DNA of 64,000 nt from Paenibacillus sp. GSMTC-2017 (GCF_016019935.1 NZ_JAECMT010000002.1:806001-870000); one strand, 5' to 3'. Positions 54,551 to 64,000 are shown, numbered from the stretch's first letter. Numbers and translations are program-made. The notes: generated by a model not told the origin, from the sequence alone.

Positions 54551-55867
54551 TTATCCCTTCCTCCGCTCTTCTCTTTTTTGCTTAATTACAACTTGAGCGG
54601 CTCTTTTTGCTCCAGCAAAAACAGCGTCCACGAGTAGTTCTCCCTCATGACCGGTCCAATCTCCCGCAACATAAAGTCCTGTCATTTCCGGTACATCCGG
54701 TCCTGAATAACTGCCCACTTTGTTAAAAGAACAAAAATCGCTAGCGACCGTTATATATGGTAAGAACTGACGGGCAATTTCCTCTTCCCGCCATCCCGGT
54801 TGTATAAGATCTAATGCTTGTTCCAATTGCCATTTATCCTCTTCTGGATAACTTGGATTTTCACCTAGCTGCTTTACCATATGAATGACTGTAGAGCCAT
54901 CATCTTGTTCCGTGTACTTTGCAACTGATGTTGGATTGTTATAAAAAAGAGGTGCATCTAGCCAAAACCCTGCCACAGAGAATGAGCAACGACTCGGAAG
55001 ACGACGTAATACAACATCCAAGCAAGCCGCTTTGATCGGATGTGCTTGTTTCTTCCACTTCGTAAGGCTAGTTTGATCAGCTCCCTTTACAATTTTGCAC
55101 GTTTCAGTTAAGCCCGTAGCAACTATAACAGAAGAAACGTCTAACAAGTCGCCACTTGCAAAGCTAACTTGCAATCCATTGTCGCTTGGAGAAATTTCGA
55201 CCACTGAATGTTCTGTCATAATCGTTACTCCAGCTTGCTCCGCTTTATATTTGAGAACTTCTATGAGACTAGCCCATCCATCATCAATATAAAATGCCTT
55301 CCCTCCAAATGTTCGCTGAAGTTGTTTGACAGCTGTAGAAGCCAAATGTAATTCTGGACGAAGCACAAACGTATTGGCTCGGCATATCGAATAAATAACA
55401 TGACGGATCATCGGATCAACAACTTCCTTCTCTGCCCATTCTCTGAATGTAAGATGGCTGAGCTTAGCTGTATCTATCTTTCCTAGTTTCATCATAAACT
55501 TTATGAGTTCTACTTTTCCAGACAAAGAAAACAACCTAGATGTGATCAACTTTATCGGATCAGTTGGTAGCGTATATACTTTGTTATTCCATATCGCTAC
55601 GACAGATGCAGGCGGGTTAGCACCTTTTAGCTCAACATTAAGCTCTTTTAATACTTCTTCGCCTTTCCCATCCTGATAAAATGCATGTACACCAAGATTG
55701 AGATATGCCCCCTTCTTCTTCACCGTTAATGCTCGCCCGCCAAGTTTATTTGACTTTTCAGTTAGTAATACGGACAAGCCAGCTTTCGCCAAATATATAG
55801 AAGCTGTCAATCCTGACAGCCCGCCTCCAACAACTACTACGTCATAGGTTGTTTTTAATGCATTCAT
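54551..55867 (-). CDS. FAD-dependent phytoene-desaturase-like oxidoreductase
   Basis: 438 residues. N-terminal dinucleotide fold VVVVGGGLSGLTASIYLAKAG with LLTEKSNKLGGRA, and C-terminal FAD motif GLYVAGDWTGHEGELLVDAVFAGAKRAA. This is the amine-oxidase/phytoene-desaturase flavoprotein family. The ATG at 55867 follows GAGGTGATTTAC; the longer frame lacks a site. It is cotranscribed with the ECF41 gene. The substrate is unknown. Confidence 0.88.
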   Translation of the reverse strand: MNALKTTYDVVVVGGGLSGLTASIYLAKAGLSVLLTEKSNKLGGRALTVKKKGAYLNLGVHAFYQDGKGEEVLKELNVELKGANPPASVVAIWNNKVYTLPTDPIKLITSRLFSLSGKVELIKFMMKLGKIDTAKLSHLTFREWAEKEVVDPMIRHVIYSICRANTFVLRPELHLASTAVKQLQRTFGGKAFYIDDGWASLIEVLKYKAEQAGVTIMTEHSVVEISPSDNGLQVSFASGDLLDVSSVIVATGLTETCKIVKGADQTSLTKWKKQAHPIKAACLDVVLRRLPSRCSFSVAGFWLDAPLFYNNPTSVAKYTEQDDGSTVIHMVKQLGENPSYPEEDKWQLEQALDLIQPGWREEEIARQFLPYITVASDFCSFNKVGSYSGPDVPEMTGLYVAGDWTGHEGELLVDAVFAGAKRAAQVVIKQKREERRKG

Positions 55868-55981
55868 GTAAATCACCTCATGTTTTTGCATATATAACAA
55901 TCGATAGAGGTGTTTTGTTACAAAAAGAGGTCACTTTTCTGCTAAAATATAGCGGACCGAAGATGTTCTAGTTTAACAATA

Positions 55982-56015
55982 TAAAAAAAACCTCCTGATT
56001 ATCAATCTTCAGAAG
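55982..56015 (-). terminator. Terminator at the end of the 56-residue gene
   Basis: Minus strand CCTTCTGA pairs with TCAGGAGG, then eight T residues; the stem overlaps the last codons of the small gene. Confidence 0.8.
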
Positions 56016-56172
56016 GCATTTCCATCGTTCTTTCCAACATCTCAGCTTCGGCATTAAGAACATGACTGATCCCAATTCCTTCTAAAGCAATGGAAGACAA
56101 TAGCAAATTAACGGCATCGTACCTAGTTAGGGTGATCGACGGAGTAATATTTGGTATATTGGCTAGCGACAT
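56002..56172 (-). CDS. Small conserved Firmicute protein, 56 residues
   Basis: The sequence opens [20 protein letters not shown] and continues [24 protein letters not shown], a pattern I know from short Bacillus/Paenibacillus proteins often found with collagen-like or spore-surface proteins. Ribosome site GAAGGGGG, seven bases. Its own terminator follows. No collagen-like repeat follows here, so this copy is a stand-alone gene. Function unknown; a spore or surface role is inference. Confidence 0.75.
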   Translation of the reverse strand: MSLANIPNITPSITLTRYDAVNLLLSSIALEGIGISHVLNAEAEMLERTMEMPSED

Positions 56173-56259
56173 AATATTCCCCCTTCAATTCATTTGATCT
56201 ATTTATATTCATTCATGAAGGAATGGGAATGGACGAGTTCATCAATCCGAACACAAATA

Positions 56260-56284
56260 AGAAGCTGCCAAAGTGACAGCTTCT
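56260..56284 (-). terminator. Hairpin after the DUF418 gene
   Basis: AGAAGCTG and CAGCTTCT pair perfectly around nine bases, 15 bases past the stop; the T run is weak. Confidence 0.6.
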
Positions 56285-56299
56285 AACTTCATTTTACCT

Positions 56300-57439
56300 T
56301 TATGAAAATAAGCTTACAGCCTTCTTTCTAGCACCCTCCATTGGTCCAAGTTTGAACATACGTTGCCAAACATTAGCGAACGTCAACTGAAATAGACTTA
56401 CTAATATCCATACTCCGATTATTTCAATAGCGTTTAGTTTACCGCCAATTCCTAAGCCCCAGCCATAGAAAATGAACGAGCACAATACATTTTGCAGCAC
56501 ATAACAGCTCAGTGACATTTTCCCTGTTTTCTCTAGCCAGTTCCATAATACAAATTTCGGTTTGGATTCTAGTAGCCTAGCTATAATAGCTACATAGCCC
56601 ATAGCTAACAACGGAGCAAATAAGTAACGAGCTGGGACATCAAATATTCCGCCAGGGACAAAAAGCAAAAAGTTAAGCGGAAGTCCAATTCCGACACCGT
56701 ATTTCATCAACTTACCGCGTTTGCGTCTGCCCTCTGCATCGTCTGCGAATAAGCCATTACGCATCATCATAATACCGCACAGAAACAATACGACATTCAT
56801 CGGAATAGTAAATATAACTTCAAACCGCATCATTAGTATATTTGACAATCTTGCTTGTATCTGATCAAACCAGCTTCCTGATTGATAAAGCCCAGCTAAA
56901 TCTGCTGGCATAAGCGCCGATTCACTGCTATCGGAAGACATAAGTATCTTCATCCCTACAGCCAGTACCAATACTAATAATATATGCAAACTTCCACCCC
57001 AAATTATCGTTCGCCGAATCGCTTTATCACCTGCTCTTACGATAAATGAAACGATAATTGCAGCAGCTGCATACCCCATCAAAATATCGTATTCCATCAC
57101 CAACATAAAATGTAAAAAACCTTCCAACATTAAAATTAATGATACCCAAATATATATGCCTGGCCATGTTGTTCCTTTACGTACGGACTGCCGGTACTTC
57201 ATCTCAAGCCCTACTCCAAACATGACCGACAACAATCCTAAAAACTTCCCGTTAATGAGTGCACCACACAACGTGCGGATAAAAGCATCCACGGACGCCC
57301 ACCAATTTTCTACTTCGGGAAATAATGTGCTCATCTCACTAGCGTAAGCAAATATCCAAATATTCGTTCCGAGTGTCCCCAAGATAGCAAACCCTCTCAA
57401 AATATCCAGTATGCGAATCCGATCCATACTTCTCTCCAT
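56300..57439 (-). CDS. DUF418 membrane protein
   Basis: 379 residues, about nine membrane helices. It opens with RIRILDILRGFAILGTLGTNI, the family signature of DUF418/YxaH-type proteins, and its C-terminal half has GKMSLSCYVLQNVLCSFIF and LTFANVWQRMFKLGPMEGARK. Ribosome site GGGAGAG before the ATG. These proteins resemble acyltransferase-3-type membrane proteins; no reaction is established. Nothing adjacent suggests a pathway. Confidence 0.88.
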   Translation of the reverse strand: MERSMDRIRILDILRGFAILGTLGTNIWIFAYASEMSTLFPEVENWWASVDAFIRTLCGALINGKFLGLLSVMFGVGLEMKYRQSVRKGTTWPGIYIWVSLILMLEGFLHFMLVMEYDILMGYAAAAIIVSFIVRAGDKAIRRTIIWGGSLHILLVLVLAVGMKILMSSDSSESALMPADLAGLYQSGSWFDQIQARLSNILMMRFEVIFTIPMNVVLFLCGIMMMRNGLFADDAEGRRKRGKLMKYGVGIGLPLNFLLFVPGGIFDVPARYLFAPLLAMGYVAIIARLLESKPKFVLWNWLEKTGKMSLSCYVLQNVLCSFIFYGWGLGIGGKLNAIEIIGVWILVSLFQLTFANVWQRMFKLGPMEGARKKAVSLFS

Positions 57440-57540
57440 AAGTACTCTCCCTATTTGTTTTTATGACCTTATTTTATTGGTCAAAACAAAAGAGATTCTG
57501 AACGAGTTCTTAATAATTCTTAAGACCGTTCATTTTGACT

Positions 57541-58854
57541 CTAAGGATTTATTGGAAGGACTATTTTAACTAAAAATTGATCATTTTTAATTCGAGTGTT
57601 CATCGTACCGCTATGACGCGTAATAATGTTTTCACATGTGTTGATACCTAAACCATAGCTTTTGCCAATGGGCTGTTTCATCACTTGATTGCTTTGAATG
57701 AGTACCAATGTGTCGTCTTTTTTCTCAATTGAAAAACGAATTGGCGAACGCGGATCAGCGTATTTGATTATATTGGAGCATAAATTATCAAATACGCGAA
57801 TGAATTGATTAATATCGGAATAAATGAAAAACGGCTCTTTCATTTTATTATCAAGCTGTATGTCGAAATTTTCATTTTCTAACAAAAAGATAGCATCAGA
57901 TAGCAATTGTCCAAATAGTTCCCTTCCCTCAACTACCAATAACTTAAATTGAACACTTGGATGGGAGGAAAATGAATTAGCGAACAATTCGTCCGTCAAA
58001 TCTTTGATCAAATACGCTTTACTTCGAATATGTTCAATGTATTGCTGCCTTTTCTCTTCACTTTCTACTTTTTTAGCCGCAAGCAAGTCCAAATAACTGA
58101 TGACCGTCGTTAAAGGAGTTCGAATATCGTGTGAAACCGCACTGATTAACTCGCTTTTCTCACGTTTCAATTGCTCTTCCACTTGAAACTGCTCACGCAT
58201 TGCATTCGTCATACTATTAACTTTGGCAGCAAGTGAGCTTAGCTCGTCATTTCCTATAACAGGTATGCTATTTTGCATATCTCCACTTTCAATCTCACTA
58301 ATCCGTTCTTCAATCTTTAAAATGTAACGCAATTTTTTACGTATAAATACGAATAATATTAGTGGAAATACAGCATACGCAATAATAAACGTTATCGTAT
58401 TCATTGTTACTTTATTTTTGACCTGAGAGAAAGAAACGGCTTCTAAAGTCACCGTTTTATCTGAAAAGTTTAATCGGTAATCAGGATATTCACTCCCATT
58501 AAAAGGTTTCTTATTATTAATGAATGAATCTTTTAATACCGAAGCTGATTCATAAATGATGACATTATCTTTATAAATTAAAAAATAAAAGAAATCATTG
58601 TCACGATTCCACTGGGCTATTGCTTCTAGGTTAGAAACTGACAGTTTCTTTTCATCAATATACAGCTGTAGCTCTGCTATTTTCATTCTTACTAGTGATA
58701 GATTCTCTGCATCATTAATAATATTTTCTTTGTTAAAAACCGAAAAGAGACCAACAACGATCATAATCATCAGTGTCGTTATCACATAGGCAAGAAACAC
58801 ATAAAAGCCAATGATCATACCTAACTTTGAGGTATACCTCTTTTTAATCCACAT
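57541..58854 (-). CDS. Membrane sensor histidine kinase (VanS-like)
   Basis: 437 residues: two membrane segments (about 12-38 and 145-165), an extracellular loop of about 105 residues, HAMP, HisKA with SHDIRTPLTTVISYLDLL, and a HATPase with DNLCSNIIKYADP and YGLGINTCENII. Start at 58854 behind AAAGG; it overlaps the response-regulator stop by 11 bases. It probably senses an envelope signal. No resistance or transport gene adjoins it. Confidence 0.92.
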   Translation of the reverse strand: MWIKKRYTSKLGMIIGFYVFLAYVITTLMIMIVVGLFSVFNKENIINDAENLSLVRMKIAELQLYIDEKKLSVSNLEAIAQWNRDNDFFYFLIYKDNVIIYESASVLKDSFINNKKPFNGSEYPDYRLNFSDKTVTLEAVSFSQVKNKVTMNTITFIIAYAVFPLILFVFIRKKLRYILKIEERISEIESGDMQNSIPVIGNDELSSLAAKVNSMTNAMREQFQVEEQLKREKSELISAVSHDIRTPLTTVISYLDLLAAKKVESEEKRQQYIEHIRSKAYLIKDLTDELFANSFSSHPSVQFKLLVVEGRELFGQLLSDAIFLLENENFDIQLDNKMKEPFFIYSDINQFIRVFDNLCSNIIKYADPRSPIRFSIEKKDDTLVLIQSNQVMKQPIGKSYGLGINTCENIITRHSGTMNTRIKNDQFLVKIVLPINP

Positions 58855-59548
58855 AATAACCTTTGCCCCATGCGGTTTTAATATATCGAGGATGCTTTGG
58901 ATCTTCACCAAGTTTTTTTCTTATATTTCGTATATGTACCATTAACGTGTTGTTTGCATCATAATAATAAGGTTCGTTCCAGATGCTTTCATACAAATTT
59001 TCAGCTGAAAATACTTTGTTTCGATGCGACATCATAAGCAACAATATTTGGTATTCGGTTTCCGTTAGATCAATCCGATTGCCATTTCTCATCATTGCTT
59101 TGGATTCCATTTCGAGGGTCAAATCTTTAAGCACCAACTGCTGATTAGGGTAAATATCGTTTTTACCTTGATAAATAAAATATCTTCGAAGTTGTGATTT
59201 TACGCGGGAAAGCAATTCTACATTAGAAAAAGGTTTAGATAGAAAGTCATCTGCACCAGCAGAAAATCCAAGAACTTTATCGGAGTCTTGTGACTTCGCT
59301 GTAAGAAACAAAATAGGCACCGTCGTTTTTTTTCTTATTTCAGCACATGCCAAAAATCCTGATTTTTCAGGCATCATAACGTCAAGAATGATTAAATCTA
59401 CTCCGTTATCTACTTTTTCTATCGCTTCATTGCCATTCGCCACCTTTGTTACCCGAAATCCCTCACAGCTCAATAACAATTCGATTACGTCACAAATCTC
59501 TGAATCATCATCCGCAACTAATATATGATAATTATTAATGTTATCCAT
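58844..59548 (-). CDS. OmpR/PhoB-type response regulator (VanR-like)
   Basis: 234 residues: receiver domain with Asp near 56 (LIILDVMMPEKSG) and the switch lysine SKPF, then a winged-helix DNA-binding domain (LTETEYQILLLMMSHRNKVF, VHIRNIRKKLGEDPKHPRYI, GKGYYVD). ATG behind TTGGAGG. The kinase gene overlaps it. Confidence 0.94.
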   Translation of the reverse strand: MDNINNYHILVADDDSEICDVIELLLSCEGFRVTKVANGNEAIEKVDNGVDLIILDVMMPEKSGFLACAEIRKKTTVPILFLTAKSQDSDKVLGFSAGADDFLSKPFSNVELLSRVKSQLRRYFIYQGKNDIYPNQQLVLKDLTLEMESKAMMRNGNRIDLTETEYQILLLMMSHRNKVFSAENLYESIWNEPYYYDANNTLMVHIRNIRKKLGEDPKHPRYIKTAWGKGYYVD

Positions 59549-59690
59549 AGATTTCCTCCAAGTTATAGGTTGAAAAATGTAACAAACAGGTAAAAAATAA
59601 ACATTACTTTATTATACATTTTTTCATTGAAATAGAACTAGACCCTTCTTTATTTCCGAGAAATTAATGGGTTTAACCTAATAAATTTAA

Positions 59691-59734
59691 TCGAAAAAAG
59701 CTCATGACTACTAAAAAAGCTAGTCATGAGCTTT
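59691..59734 (-). terminator. Strong terminator of the protease gene
   Basis: AAAGCTCATGACTA and TAGTCATGAGCTTT pair perfectly; on the minus strand a T run follows. Confidence 0.93.
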
Positions 59735-59744
59735 CGATAAATCG

Positions 59745-61811
59745 TTATAAATCCGACCAACGAGCAACCGTTACTGGTTGCAATTGAGAGCCATTAGTGA
59801 CTGTATACGGGCGTGGTCCAACATATCCCCCACCGCTAGTTACTTCCATCGATCCCCACGTACCTCTGCTGAAATTGTAATGGAACGACGTTCCGACAGG
59901 AATATTAAGTGTAATACTATAGGTGCCGTTCGTATTTTTAGTCAGTTTATAATTTTCATCGTTAACAGACCAGCTATTGTTCAGACCATGAACATACATA
60001 TAGATACTCGCATTTGCTGGTGTATTTGCTGGGGCTGATACAACAAAGGTTTGACCTATTTGTGGCCCAGCACTAGTGGTCACTGAAGCAACGTTGCTAG
60101 CCACGGAAGTATTATTTGCAGCATCCCTCGCTTTTACGGTAAAAGAAAATGTTGTCGATGCAGGTAATCCGCTAACGTGATATGTAGTGCCTGTGGCTGA
60201 ACCGATCTTGAGCCCATTTTGAAAAATATCATAGCCGCTCACTCCGATATTATCAGTCGATGGAGACCATGTTAAATTAACAGTTGATTCCGTAATATTT
60301 GAAGTTGTGAGATTGCTTGGAGCGGTCGGAACGATTATATCTCCTGAAGCTGCCCCAGGCGCTAGCATATTGTCAATTATATTTTGCAAATTAGGCATCG
60401 TACCTATCCGATCAATGGATGGATTTGATGATGCTGTATTATAGCTTTCGTTTCTTAACAGATTTCGCACCTCTTCTGGACTGTACGGTATGCCATACTT
60501 TGCTTTTGCTATACCTTGCAATGATAAGACGGCAGCTGTAACGATAGGGGAGGCTGAAGATGTTCCGCTAAAGTAAGACGTATAGCCTGTCGTAGAGTTC
60601 AGATCAACTGCACTAAGTGTATGCACATTTTCACCGTATCCAAAACTATCAATTCGACTGCCATAACTAGAGTAATACATACGTTCATGTGGTGATGCGG
60701 AACTGGCTGCTCCGACTAAGATCGCACCAGAGTCTCTATAATCAGGGCTATTCACATTCAAAATATATTTCCCATTGTGATCCTGGTACGTATCCAAATC
60801 AACAGATCCGTTGGCACCTGCCTCAACAACGATAATCCCTTGATCTGTCGCATATCGAATCGCATCAAATTCAGCTTGAAATACTTCCATAGGCACATAC
60901 TGACCATTTGAAGTACTTGAGATAGATTGCACCTCTATTAAAATAACATCGCCTCTCTGTAATACAGGAACTGAGGTTAAAATGGCTGCGGCGATATTGC
61001 TTGATCCATCGATTCGTCTCCAAGAATTAACCTTTGGTGTAGCTTTATTTGCTAGTCCTACATGTCCGATAGAGTTGTCAACAGCGGATATAACTCCTAA
61101 TACTGCACTTCCATGACTAGCGGAACTAGACATCAGAATGCTAGGTAAAGCCTCAACATTATGCGCTGCAAGATCTTCATGATTCAAAGCCCACCCTTGT
61201 TCTATATCTACATAAGTGATCCCTTTGCCATCACCACCTTCGAATTGCCATGCATATGAAGAATTAATTCCAATTGGTGCTAACTGGCCATGCGCTTGGT
61301 TCAAATAGAGTGGATCGTCGTATGGTATAACAGGTGTAGTGTTAGGCGTATAAGGTGCAGACGGATCTTCAATCAAAGCTGGTGCCAAGTAAGCCGTTTC
61401 TACGAGTGGAGAGCCATTCAACTTAGCGAGCAATTTATCTGCATTCGCATCTGTCGGTATATCAACGGTGAAATACCGATGGAAAATGTCCGTATTATTA
61501 TTCATTATTCGAGAAGTCTCATCAAGCGTATCGAAAAGTCGGTTCAATTTAAGATTTTTGTATTGGGATAATACACTCGTTAATGTGTTATCTTTGCTGG
61601 TGCTTAATGCCCGCTCCGCTCCATCATAATAAGGAAGATTAGCTTCTGGCTTGAATTTAATAACGATCTGACCTCCGTTTTGCACTTGTGCATCCTTCAC
61701 TGCAAGTATTGATTGTTCGACATTTGCATGAATGGATGGATTATCATTCGTAATAACGGTTAAAAGTATAAATAATGTAAGTGCAAAACTACCAATCTTT
61801 TTATTGAACAT
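59745..61811 (-). CDS. Secreted subtilisin-like (S8) serine protease with FnIII and CBM20-like domains
   Basis: 688 residues. Signal peptide (about 1-29), a pro-region about 40-155, and a catalytic domain about 170-485 with Asp in ITYVDIEQGW (the usual DTG/DSG is here DIE), His in SHGSAVLGV, oxyanion Asn in EAGANG and Ser in GTSSASP. A FnIII domain about 495-580 (APSNLTTSNI, SGYDIFQNGLKIG) and a C-terminal starch-binding-like beta domain (SIYMYVHGLNNSW, GTSFHYNFSRGTWG) follow. The triad appears complete. It is exported and probably cleaves extracellular protein. Confidence 0.9.
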   Translation of the reverse strand: MFNKKIGSFALTLFILLTVITNDNPSIHANVEQSILAVKDAQVQNGGQIVIKFKPEANLPYYDGAERALSTSKDNTLTSVLSQYKNLKLNRLFDTLDETSRIMNNNTDIFHRYFTVDIPTDANADKLLAKLNGSPLVETAYLAPALIEDPSAPYTPNTTPVIPYDDPLYLNQAHGQLAPIGINSSYAWQFEGGDGKGITYVDIEQGWALNHEDLAAHNVEALPSILMSSSASHGSAVLGVISAVDNSIGHVGLANKATPKVNSWRRIDGSSNIAAAILTSVPVLQRGDVILIEVQSISSTSNGQYVPMEVFQAEFDAIRYATDQGIIVVEAGANGSVDLDTYQDHNGKYILNVNSPDYRDSGAILVGAASSASPHERMYYSSYGSRIDSFGYGENVHTLSAVDLNSTTGYTSYFSGTSSASPIVTAAVLSLQGIAKAKYGIPYSPEEVRNLLRNESYNTASSNPSIDRIGTMPNLQNIIDNMLAPGAASGDIIVPTAPSNLTTSNITESTVNLTWSPSTDNIGVSGYDIFQNGLKIGSATGTTYHVSGLPASTTFSFTVKARDAANNTSVASNVASVTTSAGPQIGQTFVVSAPANTPANASIYMYVHGLNNSWSVNDENYKLTKNTNGTYSITLNIPVGTSFHYNFSRGTWGSMEVTSGGGYVGPRPYTVTNGSQLQPVTVARWSDL

Positions 61812-62136
61812 TGTCCATCTCTCCTACTCTCTTTGTAAAGTCTGCTTTAAAACTAGTAAAACTCTCCTCTCTTAAAAAATAGTTACCTTCGTTTTCAGCC
61901 TCTCAAATATAAAAAAGGCATGTAAAACAATATACATCGTCTGTTATATGAAAACTGTCGAAATAGATCGATTAAAAAGGAATTTAATTTCCAAATGATT
62001 AATTGTCATCAATTTGACAACTATTGGGACTTTGAACAAGAAATAACCACGTCCAGTTGGACATGGTCAATTTTTGGCACATATTTACGAATGATACGGA
62101 CAGACTATGTGATGGATTACGAAAGGAGCGTCTATC
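61812..62136. other. Divergent intergenic region with a hairpin
   Basis: Holds the leaders of the protease and gerK-like genes. At 62046-62067 ACCACGTCCA pairs with TGGACATGGT (one mismatch). I could not assign a convincing sporulation-specific sigma-G promoter. Confidence 0.45.
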
Positions 62137-63582
62137 GTGAGCAATCTTTATGATCATACTGTTAAGTTACATTCGAAATCATCCGATTTTCTCCATTTTG
62201 TTTATCCTACGCCTACATATACTTTTTATATTTGTTACTACAAAACGTTAGTAAACAGCAACAGCTTGAACCAATATATTTTGCCAACAGTGCATCAGCT
62301 TAAAAATGAAAGTATTCAAAAAATTTACGAAGAGTTGCCTTTCTCTGATCGAGTCATTCTGACTGAAGACAAAGAAATAACAAAAAAACTTCTTATGGGG
62401 TTTATCATGTTATTCACCCCGGAAGAGGAAGCTAGCATTGCCCTCCAAGTGATACAAACCGAATCGCGCTCTATTGAAGCACCTCAAATTGAATTCAGCG
62501 TAATTGGTCCTAAGGAAGCTTTTATCGAATCGTTAGATACAAATATTATGCTTATTCGCAGAAGGCTTCCGCTAACAGAACTTAGGGTGGAAGAATATAT
62601 AATCGGCTATACTACTCAGACACGATGTGTAGTCATGTACATAGAAAATATTGCTAACCCCATTAATATTGCACATATGGTTAAACGTCTGAACAGCATC
62701 AGCACAGATGTCATTACTGACAGTACAAGTATGACTCAACTGATGGAAGACAATATTTATTCGTTGTTTCCTCAATTTATAGAGACCGAACGGCCTGATC
62801 GATTGGTTCATATTTTATCTTCCGGCGGTATCGCAGTCATTGCAGACGGTTCATCTCAAGCCTTCTCCGGTCCGGCTACGCTCGGACAGTTTATCGTTGC
62901 TTACGAGGATTATTACTTGCCATGGCATATTGGTTCATTTTTTCGTATTTTACGTATTTTCGCTATCTTATTTTCAATCTTAGTTACACCTATGTACATC
63001 GCTGTTTTAACTTACCACTATCAGCTCATTCCAACACTGTTGTTAGAACCTATCATTTCTTCAAGAATCAATCTGCCTTTCCCTCCTGTGATGGAGGTCA
63101 TCTTTATGGAACTTACAATCGAATTATTAAGAGAAGCTGGCGCACGCCTACCCTCCAAGATTGGACAAACCATTGGTATCGTAGGCGGTATCGTTCTCGG
63201 AACAGCAGCCGTTCAAGCTGCACTTACTAGCAACATATTACTTATTTTAGTTGCACTATCTGCCTTATCTTCGTTTACCGTTCCGATCTTTCATATGAGC
63301 AATACAATTCGTGTGTTGCGGTATCCGTTTATTATTGCAGCTGCCATGCTTGGAATTGTAGGGATACTTATATGTGGTTGTTTTTTACTAACTCACTTAT
63401 TGCGATTAAAGTCGCTTGGAACTCCTTTTCTCCAACCTTTTTACCCGTTACGCGTGCAAGATTGGAAAGATTCCATCGTTAGAGCACCTTTAAATAGTTT
63501 CAAAATTAGACCGACACTTAATCGTCCTCTTTTCAAAAGTAAAAAAAGAAAACTTGCGCCATTGCAAGATATTGATGAATAA
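62137..63582 (+). CDS. gerKA: GerA-family spore germination receptor, A subunit
   Basis: 481 residues: hydrophilic N-terminal domain with family segments FSVIGPKEAFIESLDTNIMLIRRRL and TRCVVMYIENIANP, a middle with GGIAVIADGSSQAFSGPATLGQFIVAYEDYYLPWHIGSFFRILR, then about five membrane helices (LVTPMYIAVLTYH, PPVMEVIFMELTIELLREAGARLP, IGQTIGIVGGIVLG). GTG start eight bases after AAAGGAG. Receptors of this kind in the spore inner membrane detect nutrients. The B subunit follows immediately. Confidence 0.94.
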   Translation: MSNLYDHTVKLHSKSSDFLHFVYPTPTYTFYICYYKTLVNSNSLNQYILPTVHQLKNESIQKIYEELPFSDRVILTEDKEITKKLLMGFIMLFTPEEEASIALQVIQTESRSIEAPQIEFSVIGPKEAFIESLDTNIMLIRRRLPLTELRVEEYIIGYTTQTRCVVMYIENIANPINIAHMVKRLNSISTDVITDSTSMTQLMEDNIYSLFPQFIETERPDRLVHILSSGGIAVIADGSSQAFSGPATLGQFIVAYEDYYLPWHIGSFFRILRIFAILFSILVTPMYIAVLTYHYQLIPTLLLEPIISSRINLPFPPVMEVIFMELTIELLREAGARLPSKIGQTIGIVGGIVLGTAAVQAALTSNILLILVALSALSSFTVPIFHMSNTIRVLRYPFIIAAAMLGIVGILICGCFLLTHLLRLKSLGTPFLQPFYPLRVQDWKDSIVRAPLNSFKIRPTLNRPLFKSKKRKLAPLQDIDE

Positions 63583-63597
63583 AGGAGTTGCATATAG

Positions 63598-64000
63598 ATG
63601 AAGACGGAATATAAAGTGCCAGATCATATGACTATTCCGCCTTCATCCGCCTTTTATATTGCTTTTGGAGCACAAGCAGGACTTGATTATTTAACTTTCC
63701 AGCGAAGACTGGCTAATATAGTCGGCCAAGATGCTTGGATCGCGATCATTATCGCTGCTTTATGTATGCATATTGGGATTTGGTTTATGTATTGCTTGTT
63801 AAATCGTGAGAAAACCGATCTTATTACGATTAATAAACGTATGTTTGGCAACGTAATAGGCGGTATTCTAAACATTACGCTTATTTTCAACTTCTTGATC
63901 GTAGCCGCAATGAGTGTTCGATTGTATGCGGAAATCGTTAAAATTTGGGTTTTTCCAGATTTGCAAATAGGAATACTCATTTCCCTACTCCTTTTATTAG
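63598..64000 (+). CDS. gerKB: GerAB-type spore germination permease subunit (cut by the window)
   Basis: 134 codons visible, running off the right edge. ATG at 63598 follows AAAGGAG. At least three membrane helices are seen (FYIAFGAQAGLDYL, AWIAIIIAALCMHIGIWFMY, GGILNITLIFNFLIVAA), as in the APC-like B subunit that binds the germinant. 15 bases after the A subunit stop. Confidence 0.92.
   Translation, partial: MKTEYKVPDHMTIPPSSAFYIAFGAQAGLDYLTFQRRLANIVGQDAWIAIIIAALCMHIGIWFMYCLLNREKTDLITINKRMFGNVIGGILNITLIFNFLIVAAMSVRLYAEIVKIWVFPDLQIGILISLLLLL

Noticed and set aside
1..64000. CRISPR arrays, tRNA, rRNA, transposases, phage genes
   Set aside because: I looked for regularly spaced repeats, cloverleaf genes and transposase motifs and found none I could support; the palindromic elements above do not have spacer structure.

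Overview
The window looks like chromosome of a low-GC, spore-forming Gram-positive bacterium of the Paenibacillaceae type. Supporting signs are a gerK-like spore germination operon at the right edge, YesM/YesN two-component regulation beside an LplA/LplB/LplC-type sugar ABC transporter, strong AGGAGG-type ribosome sites, lipobox lipoproteins and many intrinsic terminators. I see no rRNA, tRNA, CRISPR array, transposase or phage gene.

Layout. 1-660: remnants of an AHSA1-like/hydrolase reading frame. 666-3266: secreted beta-helix protein with FnIII and DNRLRE modules. 3488-7378: tetR-ftsX-ABC ATPase operon with a clear palindromic operator. 7437-11326: MATE exporter, acyl-CoA synthetase-like enzyme and SDR. 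11431-13536: chemoreceptor. 13746-20964: carbohydrate ABC system (binding lipoprotein, YesN, YesM on the minus strand; two permeases diverging on the plus strand; no ATPase gene). 21219-24601: GH3 glucosidase and divergent LacI with two operators. 24861-27984: orphan ABC nucleotide-binding domain, XRE regulator, TetR regulator and a DUF2306-like membrane protein whose expected start codon reads ATA.

28126-43214 is the striking part: a compact cytoskeleton/GTPase/von Willebrand A locus. Seven minus-strand genes encode a membrane vWA protein, a large tubulin-superfamily protein, a large coiled protein, a polytopic vWA protein, a small beta-rich protein, a zinc-ribbon GTPase and a GAP1-N2-like membrane protein. 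Two diverging plus-strand genes encode a 50-residue membrane peptide and a zinc-ribbon membrane protein. The close spacing suggests a membrane-anchored complex built around a tubulin-like polymer and a regulatory GTPase; its function is not evident from the sequence.

43413-64000: UbiD-type decarboxylase, SelO, an iron-acquisition block (FhuF-like reductase, Fur-controlled siderophore-binding lipoprotein, AraC regulator fused in frame to it), a non-coding stretch of inverted repeats, small unknown genes including a methionine-rich 73-residue ORF, ilvE with a divergent LysR gene, an ECF41 sigma factor with a phytoene-desaturase-like oxidoreductase, a small Firmicute protein, a DUF418 membrane protein, a VanRS-like two-component pair, a subtilisin-like protease and the start of the gerK-like operon. 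Where an upstream start lacked a ribosome site I moved the start to the codon with a good one, and each entry says so.
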